Source: Alcanivoracaceae bacterium (GTDB taxonomy: Bacteria > Pseudomonadota > Gammaproteobacteria > Pseudomonadales > Alcanivoracaceae). Taken from it: a DNA stretch of 64,000 bases. Below, in pieces: positions 1 through 8,726 of the stretch. The notes under the pieces are model-generated. The model did not search any database and had not been told where the DNA came from. It was given only the letters and a program-made list of their open reading frames with translations. The stretch's first letter is position 1. Every line of letters begins with the position of its first letter. The translations under genes were made by a program, and so were the position numbers. The DNA is taken from the NCBI GenBank assembly GCA_023146255.1, contig JAGLCJ010000005.1:124001-188000 (forward strand), in the 5' to 3' direction.

Positions 1-546
1 GCCGCCCGCTACGGTGTCAGCCGTGGCCCGTTACGTGAAGCCATCCGTCGTCTTGAATCGCGCAAGCTGCTGGAACGGGTGCCGCATGTCGGCACCCGGG
101 TGGCGTCGCTGAAGGCCTCGGACCTGATCGAAATCTACCGGGTTCGCGAGGCGCTGGAGGGCATGGCAGCCCGACTGGCGGCCGAGAACATGACCGATGC
201 GGAGGTCGCCGGCCTGCGTGAGCTGCTGTCCCAGCACGAACAGCAGCAGGACCTGAAAGAAGACACCGCCTACTTCCAGCGCGAAGGCGATCTGGATTTT
301 CACTACCGCATTATTCAGGGCAGCCATAACCGCACCCTGATCGACCTGTTGATCGGTGAGATCTATCACCTGGTGCGGATGTACCGCTACCAGTTCTCGA
401 TGACGGCCAACCGCCCGCAAAAAGCGCTGGGCGAGCATCGTCGCATTATCGAAGCAATTGAATCCCGCGATGGTGAAATGGCCGAGCTGCTGATGCGCCG
501 GCACATCAGTCGCGCCCGCGAGAATATCGAGGCAAACAACACGTAG
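1..546 (+). CDS. GntR-family (FadR/FCD) regulator, 5' end cut by window
   Basis: Open from the first base, so the start and first part of the winged helix-turn-helix lie outside the window. What remains (181 residues) begins in the recognition region (VSRGPLREAIRRLE, residues 6-19) and continues into an all-helical FCD ligand domain. FCD domains usually bind a metal through Asp and three His; H101, H146 and H168 with nearby D97/D99 fit that. It lies just upstream of prpB on the same strand, so it is most likely the local regulator of the methylcitrate operon responding to a propionate-derived metabolite; this role is inferred from position. The stop TAG (544-546) lies inside a palindromic repeat. 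Confidence 0.88.
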   Translation, partial: AARYGVSRGPLREAIRRLESRKLLERVPHVGTRVASLKASDLIEIYRVREALEGMAARLAAENMTDAEVAGLRELLSQHEQQQDLKEDTAYFQREGDLDFHYRIIQGSHNRTLIDLLIGEIYHLVRMYRYQFSMTANRPQKALGEHRRIIEAIESRDGEMAELLMRRHISRARENIEANNT

Positions 547-605
547 GAGCGGCTGACCAGCCGCGAAATGTTTTACAGCGATCGCCGTCGGTCGACGGCT
601 CCTAC
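543..605. repeat. Palindromic intergenic repeat, copy 1 (63 bp)
   Basis: Starts GTAGGAGC and ends with its complement GCTCCTAC. Inside are two different short stems: GGCTG..CAGCC followed by GCGAA on the left, and TCGCCGTC..GACGGC on the right. This copy is 63 bp; five others are 55 bp. Its first TAG is the stop codon of the GntR gene. It resembles REP/BIME elements, and could also influence transcript stability between the regulator and prpB. Confidence 0.85.
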
Positions 606-634
606 AGATACAGATTTACTGACGGGAGAAAACG

Positions 635-1525
635 ATGAGCAAAACAACGAGCGCCGGTGCACGGTTCCGCAAGGCTCTGGCAGAAGAGAAGCCGCTGCAG
701 ATCATGGGCACCATCAATGCCTACTGCGCCATGATGGCGGAGCGGGTAGGGTACCGGGCCATTTACCTGTCCGGTGGCGGTGTTGCCAACGCCTCCTACG
801 GTTTGCCGGATCTTGGCATGACCAGTCTCAATGATGTGCTCGAAGATGTGCGTCGTATTTCTGCCGCCACCGAAGTGCCGCTGCTGGTCGATATCGACAC
901 CGGCTGGGGTGGTGCTTTCAATATTGCCCGCACCGTGAAAGAAATGATCCGTGCCGGCGCTGGTGCTGTGCACATCGAAGACCAGGTGGCGCAGAAGCGT
1001 TGCGGCCATCGCCCGAACAAGGAAATCGTCTCGAAAGAAGAGATGGTCGACCGGGTCAAGGCGGCGGTGGACGCCAGAACAGACGATGACTTTTTTATCA
1101 TTGCCCGTACCGATGCGTTCCAGAAGGACGGCCTGGAAGCGGCGGTGGAGCGTGCCAAAGCCTGTCTCGATGCCGGTGCTGACGGCATCTTCGCCGAAGC
1201 CGTGCACACCCTGGAAGACTATCAGGCCTTTGCCAAAGGCATTGGCGGCGCCCACTTGCTTGCCAACATCACCGAGTTTGGTGCCACGCCGCTGTTCAAT
1301 CGTGACGAGCTGGCCGCCAACGGCGCCAGCATGGTGCTGTATCCGCTGTCCGCGTTCCGTGCCATGAACAAGGCGGCGCTGAATGTATATCAGGCGATTC
1401 GCAACGATGGCCACCAGCAGAACGTGGTTGATACCATGCAGACCCGCATGGAGCTGTACGACTTCCTCGGCTACCACGCTTACGAGCAAAAGCTTGATGA
1501 GCTGTTTGCCAAGGGCAAGAGCTGA
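635..1525 (+). CDS. prpB: 2-methylisocitrate lyase PrpB
   Basis: 296 residues, the normal length for PrpB. It splits 2-methylisocitrate into pyruvate and succinate, the last step of the methylcitrate cycle, in the cytoplasm. The isocitrate lyase/PEP mutase signature KRCGH carries the catalytic C123, and Asp-rich metal-binding loops (VDIDTGWG, HIEDQ) precede it. The ATG at 635 is preceded by a GGGAG ribosome site at 624-628. It is the first enzyme gene of the cluster, followed by prpC, acnD and prpF in the usual order. Identification is firm on motif, length and context. Confidence 0.96.
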   Translation: MSKTTSAGARFRKALAEEKPLQIMGTINAYCAMMAERVGYRAIYLSGGGVANASYGLPDLGMTSLNDVLEDVRRISAATEVPLLVDIDTGWGGAFNIARTVKEMIRAGAGAVHIEDQVAQKRCGHRPNKEIVSKEEMVDRVKAAVDARTDDDFFIIARTDAFQKDGLEAAVERAKACLDAGADGIFAEAVHTLEDYQAFAKGIGGAHLLANITEFGATPLFNRDELAANGASMVLYPLSAFRAMNKAALNVYQAIRNDGHQQNVVDTMQTRMELYDFLGYHAYEQKLDELFAKGKS

Positions 1526-1582
1526 TCGCCGTCGATCGACGGCTCCTACAGAACCCGTAGGAGCGGCTGATCAGCCGCGAAA
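1526..1582. repeat. Palindromic repeat, two halves in reversed order (copy 2)
   Basis: Between prpB and prpC. The half-element with the CGTCGATCGACG stem (1526-1549, ending CTCCTAC) comes first and the GTAGGAGC half with the GGCTGATCAGCC stem (1557-1581) second. The GTAGGAGC ends therefore face each other, opposite to the other copies. It begins directly after the prpB stop codon (1523-1525). Confidence 0.82.
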
Positions 1583-1636
1583 GAATTTGGCAATCCGTTG
1601 CCAGTTGATGAATTTGACTGAAACAGGGGAAACACC

Positions 1637-2767
1637 ATGGCAGAAGCAAAGCAACTCAGTGGCGCCGGCCTGCGTGGCCAGGTAGCGGGGAAGACCGCAC
1701 TGTCCACCGTCGGCAAGTCGGGCTCGGGTCTGACCTATCGCGGCTATGATGTGAAGGATCTGGCAGAAACCTGCCAGTTCGAGGAAGTCGCTTACCTGAT
1801 TCTGAAAGGCCATTTGCCGACCAGCGCCGAGCTGGCTGCCTACAAGGCCAAGCTGAAAAAGCTGCGCGGCCTGCCGTCGGCGCTGAAGGAAGTGCTGGAG
1901 CGCATTCCGAAAGACGCCCACCCGATGGATGTGATGCGTACCGGCTGCTCCATGCTCGGTAACCTGGAAACGGAAACCGATTTCGCCCAGCAGCAGGACG
2001 CCACTGACCGCATGCTGGCCGTGTTCCCGTCGATCATCTGCTACTGGTACCGGTTCAGCCACGATGGCGTGCGCATCGATGAAAATACCGATGACGATTC
2101 CATCGGCGCCCACTTCCTGCACATGCTGCGCGGCGAAAAGCCGAACGCACTGCACGAGCGGGTCATGCATGTGTCGCTGATCCTGTACGCCGAGCACGAG
2201 TTCAACGCCTCGACCTTTACCGCCCGTGTCTGTGCCTCGACCCTGTCGGATCTGCACAGCTGCATTACCGGCGCCATCGGTTCGCTGCGTGGCCCGCTGC
2301 ATGGTGGTGCCAACGAAGCGGCCATGGACATGATCGAGAAGTTCAAGAACGCCGATCATGCCGAGCAGGAAATGATGGGCATGCTGGCGCGCAAAGAGAA
2401 GATCATGGGCTTTGGCCATGCCATCTACAGCACCTCGGATCCGCGTAACGCGATTATCAAGAGCTGGTCCGAGAAGCTGGCTGCCGATGTTGGCGACACC
2501 GTGCTGTACCCGGTGTCGGTGCGTTGCGAGGAAGTCATGTGGCGCGAGAAGAAGCTGTTCTGCAATGCCGACTTCTTCCATGCCTCGGCCTATCACTTCA
2601 TGGGCATTCCGACCAAGCTGTTCACGCCGATCTTCGTCATGAGCCGGCTGACCGGCTGGGCCGCCCATGTCATGGAACAGCGTGCTGATAACCGCATTAT
2701 CCGTCCGAGTGCCGAATACACCGGCGAAGAACTGCGCAAGGTTGTGCCAATCGCGGAGCGTGGCTGA
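1637..2767 (+). CDS. prpC: 2-methylcitrate synthase PrpC
   Basis: 376 residues, typical of PrpC. It condenses propionyl-CoA with oxaloacetate to 2-methylcitrate. The citrate-synthase catalytic triad can be placed at H222 (LHGGANE), H261 (GFGHAIY) and D312 (NADFFHAS). The ATG at 1637 follows a purine-rich AGGGGAAA site. The gene is 2 bases from acnD, so translation is probably coupled. The position between prpB and acnD separates it from the housekeeping citrate synthase. Confidence 0.96.
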   Translation: MAEAKQLSGAGLRGQVAGKTALSTVGKSGSGLTYRGYDVKDLAETCQFEEVAYLILKGHLPTSAELAAYKAKLKKLRGLPSALKEVLERIPKDAHPMDVMRTGCSMLGNLETETDFAQQQDATDRMLAVFPSIICYWYRFSHDGVRIDENTDDDSIGAHFLHMLRGEKPNALHERVMHVSLILYAEHEFNASTFTARVCASTLSDLHSCITGAIGSLRGPLHGGANEAAMDMIEKFKNADHAEQEMMGMLARKEKIMGFGHAIYSTSDPRNAIIKSWSEKLAADVGDTVLYPVSVRCEEVMWREKKLFCNADFFHASAYHFMGIPTKLFTPIFVMSRLTGWAAHVMEQRADNRIIRPSAEYTGEELRKVVPIAERG

Positions 2768-2769
2768 TT

Positions 2770-5373
2770 ATGAACACTGAATACCGCAAATCCCTGCCGG
2801 GTACCGCGCTGGATTATTTTGACGCCCGTGCGGCGGTCAATGCGATCCAGCCCGGTGCCTGGGAAAAGCTGCCCTATACCGCCCGGGTTCATGCCGAGAA
2901 CATCGTTCGCAAGGCGGACCCGGCAATCATTCATGATTGCCTGATCCAGCTGATCGAGCGCAAGCGTGAAAAGGATTTTCCCTGGTTCCCGGCGCGGGTG
3001 GTGTGCCATGACATTCTTGGCCAGACCGCGCTGGTCGATCTGGCCGGTTTGCGCGACGCCATTGCCGAGCAGGGCGGTGATCCGGCCAAGGTCAATCCGG
3101 TGGTGCCGGTGCAGCTGATTGTCGACCATTCCCTGGCAGTGGAGTGCGGTGGTTTCGATCCGGAAGCGTTCCAGAAAAACCGCGACATCGAAGACCGTCG
3201 CAATGAGGACCGCTTCCACTTTATCGACTGGACCAAGTATGCGTTCAAGAACGTCGATGTGATTCCGCCGGGCAACGGCATCATGCACCAGATCAATCTG
3301 GAGAAGATGTCGCCGGTGATTCATAACGACAACGGTGTCGCTTTCCCGGATACCTGTGTTGGCACCGATTCGCACACTCCGCACGTTGATGCGCTGGGTG
3401 TGATCGCGGTCGGTGTCGGCGGTCTGGAAGCCGAAAACGTCATGCTCGGCCGCGCCTCCTGGATGCGGCTGCCGGATATTATTGGCGTCGAGCTGAGCGG
3501 CAAGGCGCAGCCGGGCATTACCGCCACCGACGTGGTGCTGGCGCTGACCGAATTCCTGCGCAAGGAAAAGGTTGTTGGTGCCTATCTTGAGTTTTACGGC
3601 GAGGGCGCTGCCTCCCTGACCATCGGCGACCGTGCCACTATTTCCAACATGGCGCCGGAATATGGCGCTACTGCGGCGATGTTCTTTATCGACCAGCAGA
3701 CCCTGGATTACCTGCGCCTGACCGGCCGCAGCGAAGAGAACATCAAGCTGGTGGAAACCTACGCCAAAGAGGCCGGCTTGTGGGCGGACGCGCTGGAAAC
3801 CGCCGAGTACGAGCGGGTGCTGAAGTTCGATCTGTCTTCCGTGGTGCGTAACATGGCCGGCCCGTCCAACCCGCATCGCCGCTTGCCGGTGAGCGAGCTG
3901 AAGTCGCGTGGCATTGCGGTGGATCTCGACAAGGCCCGGGCCGAGGAAGCGAACGGCTTGATGCCGGATGGCGCCGTGGTGATTGCCGCGATTACCAGCT
4001 GCACCAATACCTCGAACCCGCGCAACGTCATTGCCGCCGGCCTGCTCGCGCGTAATGCGCACAAGCTCGGTCTGGTCCGCAAACCGTGGGTGAAAACCTC
4101 ACTGGCGCCGGGTTCCAAGGCAGTCAAACTGTATCTGGAAGAGGCCGGGTTGCTGGACGATCTCGAAGCGCTTGGCTTTGGCATTGTTGGGTATGCCTGC
4201 ACCTCCTGCAACGGCATGTCCGGTGCGCTGGATCCGAAGATTCAGCAGGAAATCATCGACCGCGATCTTTACGCCACGGCGGTGTTGTCCGGCAACCGTA
4301 ACTTTGATGGCCGTATTCATCCCTATGCCAAGCAGGCGTTTCTGGCATCGCCGCCGCTGGTAGTGGCTTACGCCATTGCCGGCACCGTGCGCTTCGATAT
4401 CGAACAGGATGTGCTCGGCGTGGTCGACGGCAAGGAAATTCGTCTCAAGGACATCTGGCCGAGCGACGAGGAAATCAACGAGCTGGTGAGCAAAGCGGTC
4501 AAGCCGGATCAGTTCCGTCAGGTCTATATCCCGATGTTCGAGGCGCGCGAAACCGCTACCCAGCTGGTGCCGCCGCTGTATGACTGGCGCCCGATGTCGA
4601 CCTATATCCGTCGCCCGCCGTACTGGGAAGGTGCACTGGCCGGCGAGCGCAGCATGAAAGGCATGCGTGCTCTGGCGGTGTTGCCAGATAACATCACCAC
4701 CGATCATCTGTCGCCATCGAACGCGATCATGATGGACTCGGCGGCCGGTGAATACCTGCACAAGATGGGCCTGCCGGAGGAGGACTTCAATTCCTACGCC
4801 ACCCACCGTGGCGATCACCTGACCGCGCAGCGCGCCACCTTTGCCAACCCGAAACTGATCAATGAAATGGCGGTGGTGAATGGTGAAGTGAAGCAGGGGT
4901 CGCTGACCCGACTGGAGCCGGAAGGCAAGGTCATGCGCATGTGGGAAGCAATCGAAGCCTACATGGAACGCAAGCAGCCGCTGATCATTATTGCCGGTGC
5001 TGATTACGGTCAGGGCTCAAGCCGTGACTGGGCGGCAAAAGGCGTGCGTCTGGCCGGTGTCGAAGTGATTGTTGCCGAAGGTTTTGAGCGCATTCACCGC
5101 ACCAACCTGATCGGCATGGGCGTGATGCCACTGGAGTTCAAGCCGGGCACCACCCGCATCACGCTGGGCATTGATGGCACCGAAACCTTCGACGTGATTG
5201 GCGAGCGCAAGCCGCGCGCCGACATGACGCTGGTGATTCACCGCAAGAACGGTGAAACCGTTCAGGTGCCGGTGACCTGCCGACTCGATTCCGACGAAGA
5301 ACTGTCGGTGTACGAAGCGGGCGGTGTGTTGCAGCGTTTTGCCAAGGATTTCCTTGAAGGCAATGTGGCCTGA
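2770..5373 (+). CDS. acnD: Fe/S-dependent 2-methylcitrate dehydratase AcnD
   Basis: 867 residues, an aconitase-superfamily enzyme with the 4Fe-4S cysteines visible: C411 in SCTNTSNP, and C477 and C480 in GYACTSCNG. The C-terminal swivel domain carries the GSSRDWAAKG signature. AcnD dehydrates 2-methylcitrate to a 2-methylaconitate isomer that PrpF must isomerise before hydration. Together AcnD and PrpF replace the one-step PrpD route. It starts 2 bases after prpC and lies 18 bases before prpF. Its sequence resembles AcnA, but the neighbours make AcnD the better call. Confidence 0.95.
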   Translation: MNTEYRKSLPGTALDYFDARAAVNAIQPGAWEKLPYTARVHAENIVRKADPAIIHDCLIQLIERKREKDFPWFPARVVCHDILGQTALVDLAGLRDAIAEQGGDPAKVNPVVPVQLIVDHSLAVECGGFDPEAFQKNRDIEDRRNEDRFHFIDWTKYAFKNVDVIPPGNGIMHQINLEKMSPVIHNDNGVAFPDTCVGTDSHTPHVDALGVIAVGVGGLEAENVMLGRASWMRLPDIIGVELSGKAQPGITATDVVLALTEFLRKEKVVGAYLEFYGEGAASLTIGDRATISNMAPEYGATAAMFFIDQQTLDYLRLTGRSEENIKLVETYAKEAGLWADALETAEYERVLKFDLSSVVRNMAGPSNPHRRLPVSELKSRGIAVDLDKARAEEANGLMPDGAVVIAAITSCTNTSNPRNVIAAGLLARNAHKLGLVRKPWVKTSLAPGSKAVKLYLEEAGLLDDLEALGFGIVGYACTSCNGMSGALDPKIQQEIIDRDLYATAVLSGNRNFDGRIHPYAKQAFLASPPLVVAYAIAGTVRFDIEQDVLGVVDGKEIRLKDIWPSDEEINELVSKAVKPDQFRQVYIPMFEARETATQLVPPLYDWRPMSTYIRRPPYWEGALAGERSMKGMRALAVLPDNITTDHLSPSNAIMMDSAAGEYLHKMGLPEEDFNSYATHRGDHLTAQRATFANPKLINEMAVVNGEVKQGSLTRLEPEGKVMRMWEAIEAYMERKQPLIIIAGADYGQGSSRDWAAKGVRLAGVEVIVAEGFERIHRTNLIGMGVMPLEFKPGTTRITLGIDGTETFDVIGERKPRADMTLVIHRKNGETVQVPVTCRLDSDEELSVYEAGGVLQRFAKDFLEGNVA

Positions 5374-5391
5374 ACAGGCAGGAGCGACAGC

Positions 5392-6585
5392 ATGAGTAGC
5401 GTTGCACAAGTCCGGATTCCCGCCACCTATATGCGTGGCGGCACCAGCAAGGGTGTGTTCTTTCGTCTCGAAGATCTGCCGGCTTCCTGCCAGCAGCCCG
5501 GTGAGGCGCGGGACAAACTGTTCATGCGCGTGATCGGCAGCCCGGACCCGTATGCCAAGCATATCGATGGCATGGGCGGAGCGACGTCGAGCACCAGCAA
5601 GTGCGTGATCCTGTCGAAAAGCAGCCAGCCGGATCATGATGTCGATTATCTGTATGGTCAGGTGTCGATTGACACCGCCTTCGTTGACTGGAGTGGCAAC
5701 TGCGGCAACCTGTCCACCGCGGCCGGCGCCTTTGCCATTCATGCCGGTCTGGTGGATGCCGCGCGCATTCCGCAAAACGGTGTCTGCGTGGTTCGTATCT
5801 GGCAGGCCAATATCAACAAGACCATCATTGCCCATGTGCCGGTCAGTAACGGTCAGGTGCAGGAAACCGGGGATTTTGAACTCGATGGTGTGACCTTTCC
5901 GGCGGCGGAAATTGTTCTCGAGTTTCTCGATCCGGCCGATGAGGGCGAAGGCGAGGGCGGCGGTTCGATGTTCCCGACCGGCAACCTGGTCGACGATCTC
6001 GAGGTGCCCGGTGTCGGCACTTTCAAGGCCACCATGATCAATGCCGGCATTCCGACGGTGTTCGTCAATGCCGCCGATATCGGCTACACCGGTACCGAGC
6101 TGCAGGACGCCATCAATGGCGACCCGAAGGCACTGGCGCGGTTTGAAACCATCCGTGCCTACGGCGCCCTGAAAATGGGGCTGATCAGTGATCTGGCTGG
6201 CGCGGCCAAGCGTCAGCACACACCGAAAATCGCCTTTGTGGCGCCGCCGACCGACTATGTGTCGTCATCCGGCAAGGCCGTCAAGGCGACCGAGGTGGAC
6301 TTGCTGGTTCGCGCCCTGTCCATGGGCAAGCTGCATCACGCCATGATGGGCACCGCGGCGGTGGCCATCGGTACCGCCGCTGCCGTGCCCGGCACACTGG
6401 TCAATCTGGCCGCCGGCGGTGGTGCGCGCGAAGCAGTGCGCTTTGGTCATCCGTCCGGCACCTTGCGGGTGGGCGCAGAGGCAAAGCAGGTCAATGGCGA
6501 CTGGACCGTGACCAAGGCCATCATGAGCCGCAGTGCCCGGGTGCTGATGGAAGGCTGGGTGCGGGTGCCGGGCGACAGCTTCTGA
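5392..6585 (+). CDS. prpF: 2-methylaconitate cis-trans isomerase PrpF
   Basis: 397 residues, matching the PrpF/DUF453 family, which has two diaminopimelate-epimerase-like halves. Recognisable pieces are MRGGTSKGVFF near the N-terminus, a GGATSSTSK loop, NCGNLSTAAG (C104) and the late GHPSGTLRVG segment. The ATG at 5392 follows GGAGCGACAGC. It is the last gene of the operon, ending just before a strong hairpin terminator, and completes the AcnD-PrpF branch of propionate use. Confidence 0.95.
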   Translation: MSSVAQVRIPATYMRGGTSKGVFFRLEDLPASCQQPGEARDKLFMRVIGSPDPYAKHIDGMGGATSSTSKCVILSKSSQPDHDVDYLYGQVSIDTAFVDWSGNCGNLSTAAGAFAIHAGLVDAARIPQNGVCVVRIWQANINKTIIAHVPVSNGQVQETGDFELDGVTFPAAEIVLEFLDPADEGEGEGGGSMFPTGNLVDDLEVPGVGTFKATMINAGIPTVFVNAADIGYTGTELQDAINGDPKALARFETIRAYGALKMGLISDLAGAAKRQHTPKIAFVAPPTDYVSSSGKAVKATEVDLLVRALSMGKLHHAMMGTAAVAIGTAAAVPGTLVNLAAGGGAREAVRFGHPSGTLRVGAEAKQVNGDWTVTKAIMSRSARVLMEGWVRVPGDSF

Positions 6586-6613
6586 GCCTGCCTGACGCTT
6601 CGAGCTTCTGATC

Positions 6614-6650
6614 AAGGCCCGGCACTGCCGGGCCTTCTTCGTTTCGTTTC
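6614..6650 (+). terminator. Rho-independent terminator after prpF
   Basis: Perfect stem AAGGCCCGG (6614-6622) with CCGGGCCTT (6628-6636), five-base loop, then a T-rich run. It closes the methylcitrate operon and separates it from the surface-protein locus. Confidence 0.85.
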
Positions 6651-6883
6651 TACCCAGCAAGGCCGGGCCGCCATGGCCCATCCCATCCGTCTCCGACGGC
6701 AGGGATAATTCCTTGAAAAACAAAGGCTTTTGTTTGTACTGGTTTTGTAACGCCGCCGGGGAAACGATTGTAAACCCTATGCCGAAGCTTAATACTAACC
6801 ACCTGAATGACCAGTATTGCCGGGTGCTTGCTATTGCGAGCCCTGAAAACCATAACAACGACGCGATCCGGATTAAGTGCCTT

Positions 6884-8152
6884 ATGCTGTCCAGAGCGAT
6901 TTTCCTAGTGTCCTCGCTGTGCCTTTCCGCAACGTCGTTTGCGATGGTTGCGCTTGAGGAAGACGAAATGTCCGAAGTTTCCGGCGCAGGTCTGGCGCTG
7001 GGTCTGCAGGATATTCGTATTCAGGCAAGCCCGACGACTTACCTTGAAATGCTTGGCACCAACCCGCCAGGCGGTTCTGTTCTGGATCGCGGTGACTTCC
7101 GTTTTTACGGCTTTGCGCTTTCAGGCACGACGCCAACGTCAACCTGGTTTGGTCTGTGTGGCGTGGGCTACGCGGGTATGGGTTGCCCGATTGGTGACAC
7201 CATCGACCTGCTGTCACCCTTTGATAACCCGCTGCTGATCCGGGTTCAGGATTACACCGGCATCAATCATCTTGGTGTTAGCAGCTCGCAAACGGTTTTT
7301 GAATGGCTTGGTCCCACGTCGATGGATCCATATCGTTATGCCTATTGGGGCGAACTGGTAGTGGGCTCCAACGTAACCGGGACCGCCAATCGCCTGCAGG
7401 GTCAGGTGATCATGAACGATGCCAAACTTATCTCACGGATAAACGGCGCCGATCAGAATGCCAAGATCCGTATCGTCAAGCACACTGATCCGGGTGATCA
7501 GACGGTTGGTTTTATCTGGCACAACCACTGGCAGGGCGATTTCCGTTTCAGCACCGCTCAGGATTTCTTCAGCCCCGACGCATTCGGCGCGCCGCCGAGC
7601 TTCAATCAGTGGGAAGGTTTTTACGCCCTCAATATTCAGACCTATGTGCCGCTTGGTCATCTGTTTTATCAGGACATCATTCTCGATGACGTTGGTGGTA
7701 CCGGTAACTTCCGGGTCGAGCTGACGCGCCCGAATGGTTCTTCTGCGGCAGTCTACAACGACTTCTACAGTGTCGCTGGCGCAAACGGTTATCAGCGCGC
7801 CGGTCGCAGCAATCGTTACTATGAGACGCATGGTTATTTTCGAATCGGTGACTGGACGCCGGCTTGCCCGGGCGGCTCAACTAACTGTCTGGCTCCTGCT
7901 GCAGGCGGTGTGAAAAATGGTGTTGCTTCCACCAATGACGGCATTTTCTTTGCCTCCTGGGATCCGGTTGCTGCCAGTGCCCAGTTCAATGCCTATTCAG
8001 CTCGCCCGGATACCAGCAACGTTGACACCGGCTCGATTGGCACCCTGACCAATACCAACAATGGCAACCGTAATATTGTCAATATTGGCGATGGCCGCAT
8101 TGAAGGCATGCTGTTTCAGCATTTTGAGCTGCGCACCCTGGGGGTTAACTGA
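6884..8152 (+). CDS. Secreted protein with post-signal acidic box (family member A)
   Basis: 422 residues from the ATG at 6884, chosen because a clean signal peptide starts there (hydrophobic core LFLVSS-type, cleavage near SFA). An in-frame ATG at 6713 would add 57 unrelated residues. Directly after the predicted cleavage comes VALEEDEMSEVSG, the box shared with the next three genes and reminiscent of DUF6160/FilA-like proteins. The rest is rich in Gly, Asn, Thr and Ser with alternating hydrophobic positions, suggesting beta structure, probably periplasmic or surface exposed. Its stop overlaps the next start (TGATG). No catalytic motif was recognised; function unknown. Confidence 0.75.
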   Translation: MLSRAIFLVSSLCLSATSFAMVALEEDEMSEVSGAGLALGLQDIRIQASPTTYLEMLGTNPPGGSVLDRGDFRFYGFALSGTTPTSTWFGLCGVGYAGMGCPIGDTIDLLSPFDNPLLIRVQDYTGINHLGVSSSQTVFEWLGPTSMDPYRYAYWGELVVGSNVTGTANRLQGQVIMNDAKLISRINGADQNAKIRIVKHTDPGDQTVGFIWHNHWQGDFRFSTAQDFFSPDAFGAPPSFNQWEGFYALNIQTYVPLGHLFYQDIILDDVGGTGNFRVELTRPNGSSAAVYNDFYSVAGANGYQRAGRSNRYYETHGYFRIGDWTPACPGGSTNCLAPAAGGVKNGVASTNDGIFFASWDPVAASAQFNAYSARPDTSNVDTGSIGTLTNTNNGNRNIVNIGDGRIEGMLFQHFELRTLGVN

Positions 8153-8712
8153 TGAAACTGCGCATCGGTTTTTCCCTGTTTATGCTTATGTCCGGGTTGG
8201 CGCAGGCTGAAATGCAGGCATTGACCACGGATGAGATGGGTAATGTTACCGGCCGCGAGGGTATTGCTTTCGAGTGGGATCTTCGCATCAACGCCGATGA
8301 AAATGGTGTGCCACTTGCATCGCTGCCGCTGACGGAGCGTCGTCTGGCCCTCCAGCTGGCGAATCGGCCGAATGAGTGGATTGTCTTCAAGGGCTTCACC
8401 GGGCGCATCAACTTTCCGACCTTCAATCTGGATGCCTATGTGTTGCCGGTAGGGCCCACCGTGCACGCTGACGTGGCGCGATTTGGTCTGGATAATCCTT
8501 ACGGCCGCCCGGCTCTGATTATGAGCTTTCCCGAAGCCATTGAGTTTTATGACTTCACTATCGGCGCTGTTTCGGTGGAATACGGCGCCACAGGTTATCT
8601 GAATGACCCGACTGATAGCCGTAGCTTTCTTGGTTTGCAGCTCGGTAACTCTATACCCGGGCAGCCCGGTCTACTCACTGCCGAAGGGCAGGCGACCATT
8701 TACGGGTTCTGA
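8152..8712 (+). CDS. Small secreted protein with acidic box (family member B)
   Basis: 186 residues, the shortest of the four. Signal peptide ending near GLAQA, then QALTTDEMGNVTG, the shared box. The rest is beta-type sequence with no recognised domain and no cysteines that would suggest a lipoprotein. The start at 8152 shares one base with the previous stop, so it is translationally coupled; the next gene follows after 14 bases. Probably produced with its three relatives as a set of exported structural or adhesive proteins; this is inference. Confidence 0.72.
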   Translation: MKLRIGFSLFMLMSGLAQAEMQALTTDEMGNVTGREGIAFEWDLRINADENGVPLASLPLTERRLALQLANRPNEWIVFKGFTGRINFPTFNLDAYVLPVGPTVHADVARFGLDNPYGRPALIMSFPEAIEFYDFTIGAVSVEYGATGYLNDPTDSRSFLGLQLGNSIPGQPGLLTAEGQATIYGF

Positions 8713-8726
8713 GAGGTTCGACCCTG

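Noticed and set aside
1571..2668. Long open frame on the minus strand under prpC
   Set aside because: It mirrors prpC codons and has no start site or family signs; a shadow of the real gene.
2593..4062. 489-codon minus-strand frame under acnD
   Set aside because: Shadow frame of a firmly identified enzyme, with an Arg/His/Gln-rich composition typical of antisense frames in GC-rich genes.
5017..6219. 400-codon minus-strand frame under prpF
   Set aside because: Same reason: antisense shadow of prpF.
6716..6735. Small A/T hairpin before the first secreted protein
   Set aside because: Seven-base stem with no T-run and no clear regulator site.
6713..6883. N-terminal extension of the first secreted protein
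   Set aside because: The 57 added residues would bury the signal peptide; the ATG at 6884 gives a proper signal peptide instead.
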